Positions 1 to 5,734 are shown, counted from the first letter of the stretch. The stretch is 5,792 bases of DNA from Helicobacteraceae bacterium UBA6016 (GCA_002428055.1 DIZY01000022.1:361-6152), one strand, 5' to 3'. The notes: generated from the sequence alone by a model not told the origin. A program made the numbers and translations.

Positions 1-491
1 TAGCCCTCGACATTTGTAATCGCATAATAAACATCGAAAAGGTCTCGATATTTTTTCCTATTCCAAAACGCCATACTTTTCATATACATTATGGTCTTGA
101 AAGAGGCTATTTTTAGGTTTGTCTGTTCATATTGGCTTGTCGGCTCGGTCGTCCAAATCTCTTTTTCATGGAGGTTGAACGGTGGGGGAAAAAATTCGAC
201 TTTGGTGTCGTCCAAAATATATTTGAGATGACACTCATTCAGGTCGCCGCCTTCGTTTTGGGCATAATCGACCGCCAAAGCGTCGTGACTTATCTTCTTT
301 GCGCCGTAAAAGCTCATCATCTCTTCTATCTCGCCCACAGGCAACTCAAGCATGGCAAAGTCCAAATCTTCGGAGAGGCGGTGATTTATAAGGTGAGACA
401 ACGCCGTGCCGCCCACAAATCTCACATCATGCCGCCCAAAAAACTCATTTTGAGCCAAAGCATCCAAGAGCTGTTTTGTTTTTGCTAGCAT
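1..491 (-). CDS. AbiEii/AbiGii-type nucleotidyltransferase (probable toxin), 3' end cut by window
   Basis: I translated the minus strand from the ATG at 491-489; 163 codons are open to the window edge, so the C-terminus is missing. It has the signatures of the DUF1814/AbiEii nucleotidyltransferase family: a GG(T/S) loop at residues 27-29, then RLSEDLDF at 38-45 (the S-x-D-L-D-F metal/nucleotide-binding motif, acidic residues D42 and D44), a third acidic strand KVEFF at 97-101, and a Lys/Arg-rich segment ending in RDLFDVYY (149-156). Family members are toxins of AbiE-like (type IV) toxin-antitoxin and phage-abortive systems; the studied MenT-type relatives add nucleotides to tRNA. The start lies one base after the stop of the XRE gene (TAA-G-ATG), so the two are translationally coupled. 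Toxin activity is inferred from family and context. The catalytic motifs seen are intact, so I see no sign of decay in the visible part. Confidence 0.9.
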   Translation of the reverse strand, partial: MLAKTKQLLDALAQNEFFGRHDVRFVGGTALSHLINHRLSEDLDFAMLELPVGEIEEMMSFYGAKKISHDALAVDYAQNEGGDLNECHLKYILDDTKVEFFPPPFNLHEKEIWTTEPTSQYEQTNLKIASFKTIMYMKSMAFWNRKKYRDLFDVYYAITNVEG

Positions 492-492
492 C

Positions 493-1056
493 TTAGTCTC
501 GTCTCTTCAAATACGACAAATGCTTGTTAAATTTTTTCAAGAGGTCAATGTTTTTTTCTTTTAAGATGTACGGTTTTAGCCTATCCGCCCCAAAATACCG
601 CAAAAGCAGAGCCAGCCTCTCGTCGTCGTAGCCTGAGAGCATGATGGAGATAAATGTAGAAACCTCGTAAATATGCCCGTTTTCTACACTATAAAACAGC
701 TCGTTTCCAAATATCTGCTTATCTAGCGTAATCTGTTTTTGCGACGCCGATACGATAGGTTTTGTCATACTGTTTTGTGAGATATTTGGCTCTGATTTTA
801 CCCGCTCCTTGGCGTTTTCAAACTCAAATCCGTCAAGAAATTTTTTATACTCAATACTTTTGTTCAGAGTATTCAACACAAGCAAAAATCCCTCTAGCGA
901 GATTTTACCCTCTTGTTCAAAAAATCTATATGTCGCGTATTTCAAACCAACAAAGCCCGCAAACTCTTTTTGCGTTAGCCCTAGCGCAATTCGTTCGTTT
1001 CGTACCGACTTCTTGGTTTGAGTTAACAACTCATCAACTTTGTATGAAGTGACCAT
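493..1056 (-). CDS. XRE-family HTH protein with AbiEii-partner-like C-terminus (probable antitoxin/autorepressor)
   Basis: This 187-residue protein has a Cro/C1-type helix-turn-helix at about residues 19-64 (RNERIALGLTQKEFAGFVGL..., with the turn around G34-G37 and a second helix pair ending near L64). A polar linker of about 45 residues (roughly 70-115) separates it from a C-terminal helical domain at about 116-187. That domain has a pattern (acidic residues, then LALLLRYFGADRLKPYI) resembling the short proteins that precede AbiEii genes elsewhere; this resemblance is from memory and not computed. The ATG is preceded by AGGA about 13 bases upstream, which is long, but an in-frame TAA just upstream leaves no better start. 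It is followed after one base by the nucleotidyltransferase gene. The simplest reading is the antitoxin and repressor of that pair, with the HTH domain replacing the winged-helix domain of AbiEi. It could instead be only a transcriptional regulator. Confidence 0.85.
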   Translation of the reverse strand: MVTSYKVDELLTQTKKSVRNERIALGLTQKEFAGFVGLKYATYRFFEQEGKISLEGFLLVLNTLNKSIEYKKFLDGFEFENAKERVKSEPNISQNSMTKPIVSASQKQITLDKQIFGNELFYSVENGHIYEVSTFISIMLSGYDDERLALLLRYFGADRLKPYILKEKNIDLLKKFNKHLSYLKRRD

Positions 1057-1061
1057 ATAGC

Positions 1062-1150
1062 TTAATATTTCCTGTTAATTACTAATATTTTGTTAATTGT
1101 ATATAAAAATACCGAAAATATCAAGCTAATTACTATTATTTTATTAATTA
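1062..1150. promoter_or_regulatory. AT-rich repeat array upstream of the XRE/nucleotidyltransferase operon (putative operator)
   Basis: On the plus strand, TAATATTT-CC-TGTTAATT (1063-1080) is followed by TAATATTT-TGTTAATT (1083-1098): the same two halves, differing only by a CC insertion. Two looser copies follow, AATATCAAGCTAATTAC (1117-1133) and TATTATTTTATTAATTA (1134-1150). The TTAATT-like ends fall at 1075, 1093, 1126 and 1144, spaced 18, 33 and 18 bases. A minus-strand -10 candidate TATACA (1098-1103) sits inside the array. This placement suits autoregulation by the XRE protein. The region is very AT-rich, so only the first pair is strong; the last copy overlaps the tag stop codon. Confidence 0.45.
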
Positions 1151-1717
1151 TGCTTTTATCTTGCAAAAACACCCATTCTCATGGTCATCCACAATCCCGC
1201 ACGCTTGCATGAAGGCGTATATCGTAGTCGAACCGATAAATTTGAAACCTCTTTTTTTGAGCTCTTTTGTGATTTCGTCGGATATTTGAGTGTGGCAGGT
1301 GGCGGTGCGGTAGTCGGGTATGTCGTTTACGATAGTTTTGCCACTCACTTTGCCCCAGAAGTACGCATCTAGCGAGCCATATTCTTTTTTTATGTCCAAA
1401 AATAGCTTTGCATTGTTGATTATCGCCTCTATCTTTGGCTTGCTCTTTATCACCTTGCCGCTATCTAGTATCCTAGCCACATCATCACCGTCAAACGCCG
1501 CTACAGTTTCAAGGTCAAATCCGCCAAAAACCTCTCTATATCCATCCCGTTTTTTGAGCACCGTTAGCCAGCTTAGCCCCGCCGATTGGGTCTCAAGGCT
1601 GAAAAGCTCGAAAAGTGCGTTGTCGTCGTGTATCGGCTTACCCCACTCCTCGTCGTGATACGCTACATACACGGGGTCGCTTAGCTTGACCCATCCGCAT
1701 CGGTATTTGTCTTTCAT
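1148..1717 (-). CDS. tag: DNA-3-methyladenine glycosylase I
   Basis: This is the base-excision-repair enzyme that removes 3-methyladenine from alkylated DNA in the cytoplasm. The protein aligns by eye along its whole length with E. coli Tag. Counted from the upstream ATG at 1726, the zinc ligands are C10, H24, H182 and C186 (E. coli C4, H17, H175, C179), the catalytic glutamate is E45 (E. coli E38) and the base-stacking W53 matches W46; Y23 and the KKRGFKF...FMQACG block are also conserved. I prefer the ATG at 1717 (189 residues) to the one at 1726 (192): GGAGG lies 10 bases before the former but only one base before the latter. With that start the gene begins one base after the ATPase stop (TAA-A-ATG), so it is probably co-transcribed and translationally coupled with it. 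All key residues are present. Confidence 0.95.
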   Translation of the reverse strand: MKDKYRCGWVKLSDPVYVAYHDEEWGKPIHDDNALFELFSLETQSAGLSWLTVLKKRDGYREVFGGFDLETVAAFDGDDVARILDSGKVIKSKPKIEAIINNAKLFLDIKKEYGSLDAYFWGKVSGKTIVNDIPDYRTATCHTQISDEITKELKKRGFKFIGSTTIYAFMQACGIVDDHENGCFCKIKA

Positions 1718-1718
1718 T

Positions 1719-2837
1719 TTAACCATTCCTCCCTCTCATCCAAAACTCAAAAAGCGGGTCTTGGAAATAATAGCCCTCGCTTGCCGTTTTGTCGATGATG
1801 TCTTTTTTGACCAGACCGCCCAGCGCTGTTTGAAATGAGCCTGATTTTATCTGATATTTCGCTAGATACTGCTCATCGTACAGGCTTTTGCCGCCTTTGT
1901 CTAGTATGATTTTGACGCTCTTTTTTTGGTTTGGCGTGAGATTGTCCCACTCTACGGCGAAGAGGTCTTCTTCTCGCTCCATTATCGTGTTTTGCGTTTT
2001 TGCAAAAATCTCATCATCCACACGCTCATCGGTCATATTCCATAGCTCATAGGCAAACTGCTGTGTGTAATAAGGAAAGCCCTTTGTCAGTCGAAAAATA
2101 GCATCTATATACCCATCATCTATCCGCTTGCCCGTCGCCGCAAATTTGCTAGCGACAAACTCCCGCCACGACTCCTTTGCTATCTCTTGTATCTTGAAGT
2201 GTTTGACGGACTTATAAAAAGGTCTTGATTTGTCCAAAAACATCTGATGGAGCAAGCTTTTTTTGCTCCCCATAAATATATACGCCACCTTGTCGCCGTG
2301 GCGTTGGATGACACTTCGTAGCTTGGACTCTAGCTCCAAACCCACAATCTCCTGAAACTCATCGAAGACCACCACTATCTTTTGCCCGTTTTTTGCAAAT
2401 TCATACGGAATATTTAGCACATCCTCAAGGGCTTTTGTCCTATCTTCATTGCTCATGGCTAGCGAAAAGCTCGGATTTCCAGCAGAGTCAAAATTGACAT
2501 TGATATTTGGGCGAAGCTTTAAGATGGATTTGAAGAAGTTCACCACTTTGTCTGTCGGCTCTTCTAGGCTTTTTGCTAAGACATTAAAATATTTGTTGAT
2601 AAATTCATCGACGGTAGAGAGATACATCAAGTCCAAAAAAACATACTTGACCCTCTCCCCCTCCAACTCTTCGAGTGTTTTGAGCACAAAAGAGGTCTTG
2701 CCAAATCTCCTCGGCGCATAAATGAGGATATTCAAACCCGATAACATATCAGTACGAAGCTCTTTTATCTCCGAGACCCTATTGCAAAAATGCTCATCTC
2801 CAACAGCTCCGCCGTAATAAAAAGGATTTGATTTCAT
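1719..2837 (-). CDS. Archaeal-type AAA ATPase, function unknown
   Basis: This 372-residue ATP-binding protein is of the archaeal ATPase (PF01637-like) group in the STAND/AAA lineage. Walker A is APRRFGKTS at 41-49, in the P-R-R-x-G-K-[TS] form typical of the group; Walker B is VVVFDEFQ at 155-162 with D159-E160; a sensor-1-like strand YIFMGSKKSL is at 186-195. The C-terminal 75 residues look like a winged-helix domain, ending with the YYFQDPLFEFWMR element (about 356-368) common in this family. There is no transmembrane segment and no fused nuclease or effector, so the role cannot be read from the sequence; relatives are often mobile or defence-associated and some act with a separate effector. 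The start is supported by AAGGA eight bases upstream. tag follows after one base. An intact, selected gene is likely; a link to DNA repair is only suggested by the coupling. Confidence 0.88.
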   Translation of the reverse strand: MKSNPFYYGGAVGDEHFCNRVSEIKELRTDMLSGLNILIYAPRRFGKTSFVLKTLEELEGERVKYVFLDLMYLSTVDEFINKYFNVLAKSLEEPTDKVVNFFKSILKLRPNINVNFDSAGNPSFSLAMSNEDRTKALEDVLNIPYEFAKNGQKIVVVFDEFQEIVGLELESKLRSVIQRHGDKVAYIFMGSKKSLLHQMFLDKSRPFYKSVKHFKIQEIAKESWREFVASKFAATGKRIDDGYIDAIFRLTKGFPYYTQQFAYELWNMTDERVDDEIFAKTQNTIMEREEDLFAVEWDNLTPNQKKSVKIILDKGGKSLYDEQYLAKYQIKSGSFQTALGGLVKKDIIDKTASEGYYFQDPLFEFWMRGRNG

Positions 2838-2849
2838 CTTCGTATTCCT

Positions 2850-2880
2850 TTATGTTTAAAACATAATATCTTGAACATAA
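2850..2880. promoter_or_regulatory. Palindromic operator/promoter of the ATPase-tag operon
   Basis: A 17-base palindrome (TTATGTTT-A-AAACATAA, 2850-2866, arms of 8) lies just upstream of the ATPase ribosome-binding site, and a further half-site GAACATAA follows at 2873-2880, 14 bases from the AAACATAA arm. A minus-strand -10 candidate TATTAT (2863-2868) overlaps the palindrome, so a bound protein would cover the transcription start. The arms are pure A/T apart from one G/C each and no T-run follows, so it does not look like a terminator. Which protein binds is unknown. Confidence 0.45.
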
Positions 2881-2894
2881 TTAAAGAATGGTTT

Positions 2895-3029
2895 TTATTT
2901 CAGCCCCAACATCAGCTTCACGCCGTTTTCTATTTTTGCCATTTCGTCATCACCCAGCCGCTCTATTCTCTCGCCGATGCGGCTTTTGCTTACGCATCTT
3001 AGCTCTTCTATCATGGCATCGCTATCGTT
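2895..3029 (-). pseudogene. 3' remnant of a MazF/PemK-family toxin gene
   Basis: On the minus strand one frame stays open for 44 codons after a TAA at 3032-3030 and ends at a TAA at 2897-2895. It reads as the end of a MazF/PemK endoribonuclease: SDAMIEELRCVSKSRI, then GERIERLGDDEM, and finally a helix closing on LMLGLK. This matches the family's usual ending (acting-strand ...LR.VSK.RLG..IG.LS.EEM, then ...LGL). The N-terminal two thirds (about 65-70 residues, including the first strands that form the active site) are absent, so it cannot be a working toxin. An ATG at 3014-3012 would give a 39-residue peptide whose ATGA overlaps the stop of the preceding short frame. Family assignment is from pattern memory. 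It is best read as a deletion remnant. Confidence 0.65.
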
Positions 3030-3061
3030 TTAAAATTTGGGGTCAGGTATTCAATCTTCAC
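3011..3061 (-). pseudogene. Truncated toxin start (RelE/ParE-like?), 16 codons
   Basis: A GTG at 3061-3059, overlapping the last 11 bases of the antitoxin gene, opens a frame reading VKIEYLTPNFKTIAMP before a TGA at 3013-3011. The overlap geometry is what one sees when an antitoxin is followed by its toxin, and the residues resemble the first strand and helix of RelE/ParE toxins (x-I-E-Y-x-P-x-F-K). The rest of a toxin (about 70-80 residues) is missing; downstream sequence switches to the MazF tail. The ribosome-binding site is weak (an A-rich run with AAGAAA). The match is short, so the RelE label is an inference. Confidence 0.35.
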
Positions 3062-3251
3062 TTTTTTCTTTTAAGACAGCTTCAAGTGGAATATTTGCGC
3101 CACCCTCTTTTTTTGCCTCATAAATGAGCTTCAAATCTTCGACATCTTCGACAGAGGATATTTCGACGCCGTCTTTTTTGAAGTGCTCTAAAACCCACAA
3201 TAATTTTTCCGTAATCTTGTTATCGGCAACATTTAAAGTGATTGTTTGCAT
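3051..3251 (-). CDS. Small antitoxin-like protein, toxin partner apparently lost
   Basis: This 66-residue acidic protein opens with a short strand (MQTITLNV), followed by a helix with EKLLWVLEHFKKD (about 15-27) and a charged C-terminal segment (VEDLKLIYEAKKEGG...PLEAVLKE, about 37-62). This is the plan of small antitoxins common in Campylobacterota: an N-terminal dimer/DNA-binding part and a toxin-neutralising tail. I do not recognise a named family. The ATG follows AGGCG at a suitable distance, and a good promoter lies upstream, so expression is likely. What follows is not a complete toxin but two toxin fragments. It is therefore probably an orphan antitoxin, either a relic or kept as an anti-addiction protein against related toxins. 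It could also have an unrelated regulatory role. Confidence 0.7.
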   Translation of the reverse strand: MQTITLNVADNKITEKLLWVLEHFKKDGVEISSVEDVEDLKLIYEAKKEGGANIPLEAVLKEKSED

Positions 3252-3280
3252 TGTTACGCCTATGTTTTGGAACTAGGCAA

Positions 3281-3309
3281 ATTATATCAAAAATCCAATC
3301 GATAGCAAA
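3281..3309 (-). promoter_or_regulatory. Promoter of the small antitoxin-like gene
   Basis: The minus strand has a perfect TATAAT -10 box (3281-3286) and, 17 bases upstream, TTTGCT (3304-3309) as a weak -35 box within a T-rich stretch. Transcription would begin near 3274, giving a leader of about 23 bases before the ATG at 3251. The region lies directly after the ygiQ stop codon, so this gene need not depend on ygiQ transcription. I see no hairpin-plus-T-run terminator between them. Confidence 0.5.
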
Positions 3310-3312
3310 AAA

Positions 3313-5001
3313 TCAGTGCGGATTACCCACAATAATATCCTTCTGCCTCTGCTTCTTCACGGGGTCTTTTTCGACAAAGATTTTTTTTCTCGTCCACGGG
3401 TCCATCTCGGTGTAGTACATCAGCGTCGAGTAGGTCGATGGGGTTGGGGTGAATATCTGTACTTGTTCGGGGTTGAGCCGTAGGCGTGATGATGCGAAGT
3501 TTTTCATCGCCGTCATGTCGGCTTCAGAGCACCCCGGGTGGGCGGCTATCATGTAGTAGGTGAGGAACTGTTGCTTGCCGCTTATTTTGCTCATATTTTC
3601 AAACTTTTGCTTGAAGCCCAGTAGCGTCTCTTTGTCGGGCTTGCCCATTAGCTTCAGCACTTTTGTCTCGGTGTGTTCGGGGGCTATCTTCATCTGTCCG
3701 CTTACATGGTTGGCGGCTATTTCTTTGAGGTACATATCGCCGTACTCTTTGTCCTGATTTATGAGGTCGTAGCGGATACCGCTTTGGACGAATACTTTTT
3801 TGATTTTTGGGATTTTGCGGATGTTTCTCAGCAGGTTGATGAGCCGTTTGTGGTTTGGCTTTAGGCTTTTGCATACCTTGTCACCCGTGCATTTTTGGTG
3901 GTGGCAGTCTCCTGATTTTAGCTTTTTGGCGCAGTCATATCCGTACATATTTGCCGTCGCCCCGCCCACATCGAAGATATTGCCTTTGAAGTCCTTTGCG
4001 GCGGTGAAGCCCTTCACTTCTTTGATGATTGACTCTTCGCTACGGCTTCTTATCGTCCTGCCTTGATGGACGGTGATAGCGCAAAAGTTGCACTCGCCGT
4101 AACAGCCGTGGTGCGTCGTGACCGAAAACTTGATAGTCTCCAGCGCTTTTACTTCACCGTCCGCTTTGTAGTACGGATGGACATCTCTCGTGTATGGCAG
4201 GTCGTACACGGCGTCTATCTCCGCTTCACTCAAATAGTATTGCGGCGGGTTTTGGATAAGGTATCTGTCGTCTTGTTTTTGGCAAAGCCCCTCGGAGCTT
4301 AGCGGGTCGTTGTTGCGATAAAAGAGATGAAAAGCGTCTATAAATTTGTTTTTGTCAGACTTTACCTCGTCAAAGCTAGGCAGGGCGATATACTCCTCTT
4401 TTGATTCTTTGCTCACATAGCAAAGCCCTCGTATATCTCGCCACTCACTCCCCTTTCTAAGCGCACTTGCAAGCTCTAATACCGTTTTTTCACCCATGCC
4501 GTAAATGATAGCATCCGCTTTTGCATCAAAAAGCAGGGATTTTCTGATATTGTTGCTCCAAAAATCATAATGGGCAATCCGTCTGAGGCTCGCCTCAATA
4601 CCGCCCAGCACGATAGGAACGGTATTTTTGAAATGTTTTCTGATTAGCCCCGTGTAGACTATGCTTGCCCTATCGGGTCTTTTGGTATTTTTGCCGCCCG
4701 GGGTGAAGTCGTCGCTTCGTCTTGGTTTTTTAAGCGCCGTGTAGTTGGCAACCATGCTATCAACAAGTCCCGCACTTACGCCCCAAAAGAGCCTCGGCTC
4801 TCCAAGTCTTGCAATGTCGTCGCTCTCCATATCAGGCTGAGCGATAATGCCGACACTATACCCCTTGCTCGCCAGTAGCCGCCCGATAATGGCTATGCCG
4901 CTATAAGCCGAGTCGATATAGGTATCCCCGCTTACCAAAATAATATCAAAACGCTCTATCCCAAGCTTCTCTTTTTCTGCGGCGGTTGTAGGTAAAAACA
5001 T
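3313..5001 (-). CDS. ygiQ: YgiQ-family radical SAM protein
   Basis: This is a B12-independent-looking radical SAM protein of the YgiQ (UPF0313) family, whose reaction is not established. From the ATG at 5001 it has 562 residues. The N-terminus FLPTT...LG...FDIILVSGDTYID and GIIAQPD are family hallmarks, as is VLGGIEASLRRIAHYDFWS (about 131-149). The SAM 4Fe-4S motif is C300-x3-C304-x2-C307 in a THHGCYGECNFC context, followed by the glycine-rich DVGGATANMYG strand (about 344-354). Four further cysteines (C357, C366, C371, C377) occupy the place of a conserved Cys group in E. coli YgiQ and may hold a second cluster. It lacks most of the C-terminal extension of the 739-residue E. coli protein, which appears usual for shorter versions. 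An in-frame TTG at 5034 would add 11 residues, but it has no ribosome-binding site and lies upstream of a TATAAT box (5021-5026), so the ATG is preferred. Confidence 0.93.
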   Translation of the reverse strand: MFLPTTAAEKEKLGIERFDIILVSGDTYIDSAYSGIAIIGRLLASKGYSVGIIAQPDMESDDIARLGEPRLFWGVSAGLVDSMVANYTALKKPRRSDDFTPGGKNTKRPDRASIVYTGLIRKHFKNTVPIVLGGIEASLRRIAHYDFWSNNIRKSLLFDAKADAIIYGMGEKTVLELASALRKGSEWRDIRGLCYVSKESKEEYIALPSFDEVKSDKNKFIDAFHLFYRNNDPLSSEGLCQKQDDRYLIQNPPQYYLSEAEIDAVYDLPYTRDVHPYYKADGEVKALETIKFSVTTHHGCYGECNFCAITVHQGRTIRSRSEESIIKEVKGFTAAKDFKGNIFDVGGATANMYGYDCAKKLKSGDCHHQKCTGDKVCKSLKPNHKRLINLLRNIRKIPKIKKVFVQSGIRYDLINQDKEYGDMYLKEIAANHVSGQMKIAPEHTETKVLKLMGKPDKETLLGFKQKFENMSKISGKQQFLTYYMIAAHPGCSEADMTAMKNFASSRLRLNPEQVQIFTPTPSTYSTLMYYTEMDPWTRKKIFVEKDPVKKQRQKDIIVGNPH

Positions 5002-5020
5002 GACACTCTTTTTTTCGTTA

Positions 5021-5062
5021 ATTATATCCAACAACTAGCTGCTATCGATAGCTCTCATTATA
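5021..5062 (-). promoter_or_regulatory. Candidate promoters of ygiQ
   Basis: Two perfect TATAAT boxes are on the minus strand, at 5021-5026 and 5057-5062. The first would start transcription about 12 bases before the preferred ATG at 5001; the second would leave a leader of about 50 bases carrying the 12-base palindrome GCTATCGATAGC (5041-5052). Neither has a convincing -35 box, which is usual for this phylum. The sequence alone does not say which is used. Confidence 0.4.
5041..5052. repeat. 12-base perfect palindrome GCTATCGATAGC
   Basis: This perfect palindrome lies between ygiQ and the divergent mdaB-like gene. Nine of its bases (ATCGATAGC) recur at 3298-3306 in the antitoxin promoter. 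It has no loop or T-run, so it is more likely a protein site than a terminator, or it may be chance. Confidence 0.35.
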
Positions 5063-5068
5063 GTTACC

Positions 5069-5113
5069 TTTTAGTATGTATAATACTTTTTAGTGCGTAC
5101 TTAACATTATAAA
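5069..5113 (+). promoter_or_regulatory. Promoter and putative HxlR/MarR-type operator of the mdaB-like operon
   Basis: TTTTAGTATGTA (5069-5080) is repeated 19 bases on as TTTTAGTGCGTA (5088-5099), ten of twelve bases the same and about two helical turns apart. The first copy also forms an inverted repeat, AGTAT-GTATA-ATACT (5073-5087). Plus-strand -10 candidates are TATAAT (5079-5084) and TATAAA (5108-5113); the second would start near 5120 with the repeats covering its -35 region. GTAC-centred sites near quinone reductase genes are typical of HxlR redox sensors. The regulator is not in this window. Confidence 0.5.
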
Positions 5114-5143
5114 ATCTCACTAAACCACAAAAAAGGCCAAACA

Positions 5144-5734
5144 ATGAAAAAAGTACTACTGCTCACTCTCCACCAAAAATACGACGGTATCGCAAACGGG
5201 AATTTGACAAGGTCGCTCGTGGGCGAGGCGAAAACATTTTTTGAGGCAAACGGATTTGAGATCAAAGAAACAGTGATAGAAGACGGCTACGATGTGGCTG
5301 AAGAGGTGGCAAAATTCGGGTGGGCTGACATATTTTTCGTCCAATCGCCTGTATACTGGATGGGGTTGCCTTGGCTTGGCAAAAAATACATAGATGAGAT
5401 ATTTTCTGCCGGAGTAGGTACGGTCACATATACAAACGACGGGCGCACAAGAAGCGACCTGTCAAAAGCATACGGTAGCGGCGGGCTAATGAACGGCAAA
5501 GAGTATATGCTCAGCTTCACATACAACTGCCCCGCAAGTGAATTTGATAATCCACACGGATTTTACGATGGACTTAGCCTTGATGAGGCAAATGTGGCGC
5601 TTCACAAAACATTTCAGTTTTGCGGCGTAAAACAGCTACCTAGCTACGCCGTCCATGATGTCTACAAGTCTGAGTTCAATTTGGACGAAGCTCTGTCCAA
5701 ACTTCAAGAACATTTGAAGCAAAATATAAAATAA
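5144..5734 (+). CDS. MdaB-like NAD(P)H:quinone oxidoreductase (flavodoxin-fold)
   Basis: This 196-residue cytoplasmic flavoprotein belongs to the NQO/MdaB family (flavodoxin-like fold 2), which reduces quinones by two electrons from NAD(P)H and so avoids semiquinone radicals; in Helicobacter relatives this contributes to oxidative-stress resistance. Visible signatures are the first strand and nucleotide-binding turn (MKKVLLLTLHQKYDG...N20), the FVQSPVYWMGLPWLGKKYID block at 65-84, typical of the group around the flavin, and DGRTRSDLSKAYGSGGL (99-115) before YMLSFTYNCP (121-130). The length is usual for the family. AAAAGG lies seven bases before the ATG. A nitroreductase gene follows after ten bases, so the two form a redox operon. 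In Campylobacter jejuni an MdaB gene sits beside an HxlR-type regulator, consistent with the operator-like repeats here. The symbol mdaB is likely but not certain within the family. Confidence 0.88.
   Translation: MKKVLLLTLHQKYDGIANGNLTRSLVGEAKTFFEANGFEIKETVIEDGYDVAEEVAKFGWADIFFVQSPVYWMGLPWLGKKYIDEIFSAGVGTVTYTNDGRTRSDLSKAYGSGGLMNGKEYMLSFTYNCPASEFDNPHGFYDGLSLDEANVALHKTFQFCGVKQLPSYAVHDVYKSEFNLDEALSKLQEHLKQNIK

Noticed and set aside
132..488. Open frame of 118 codons on the plus strand
   Set aside because: It lies wholly opposite the nucleotidyltransferase gene, whose translation carries clear family motifs; the plus-strand product shows no recognisable feature.
1062..1150. Repeats considered as a CRISPR-like or recombination array
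   Set aside because: Units are short, AT-rich and irregular in spacing, and no spacer-like unique segments or cas genes are present.
2895..3014. A 39-residue peptide gene coupled by ATGA to the preceding short frame
   Set aside because: The sequence is better explained as the end of a MazF gene, because the family-like residues continue upstream of the ATG to codon 3029.
2888..3127. Plus-strand open frame of 79 codons over the toxin scar and antitoxin
   Set aside because: Its product is rich in Phe, Leu, Arg and His as expected from an antisense frame, it has no ribosome-binding site, and the minus strand gives family-like sequences instead.
3599..3874. Minus-strand open frame of 91 codons inside ygiQ
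   Set aside because: It is an out-of-frame reading of a strongly conserved gene, with a low-complexity Lys/Arg/Gln/Pro product.
5041..5052. Palindrome considered as a transcription terminator between the divergent genes
   Set aside because: The arms are only six bases with no loop and no T-run, and neither gene ends here.
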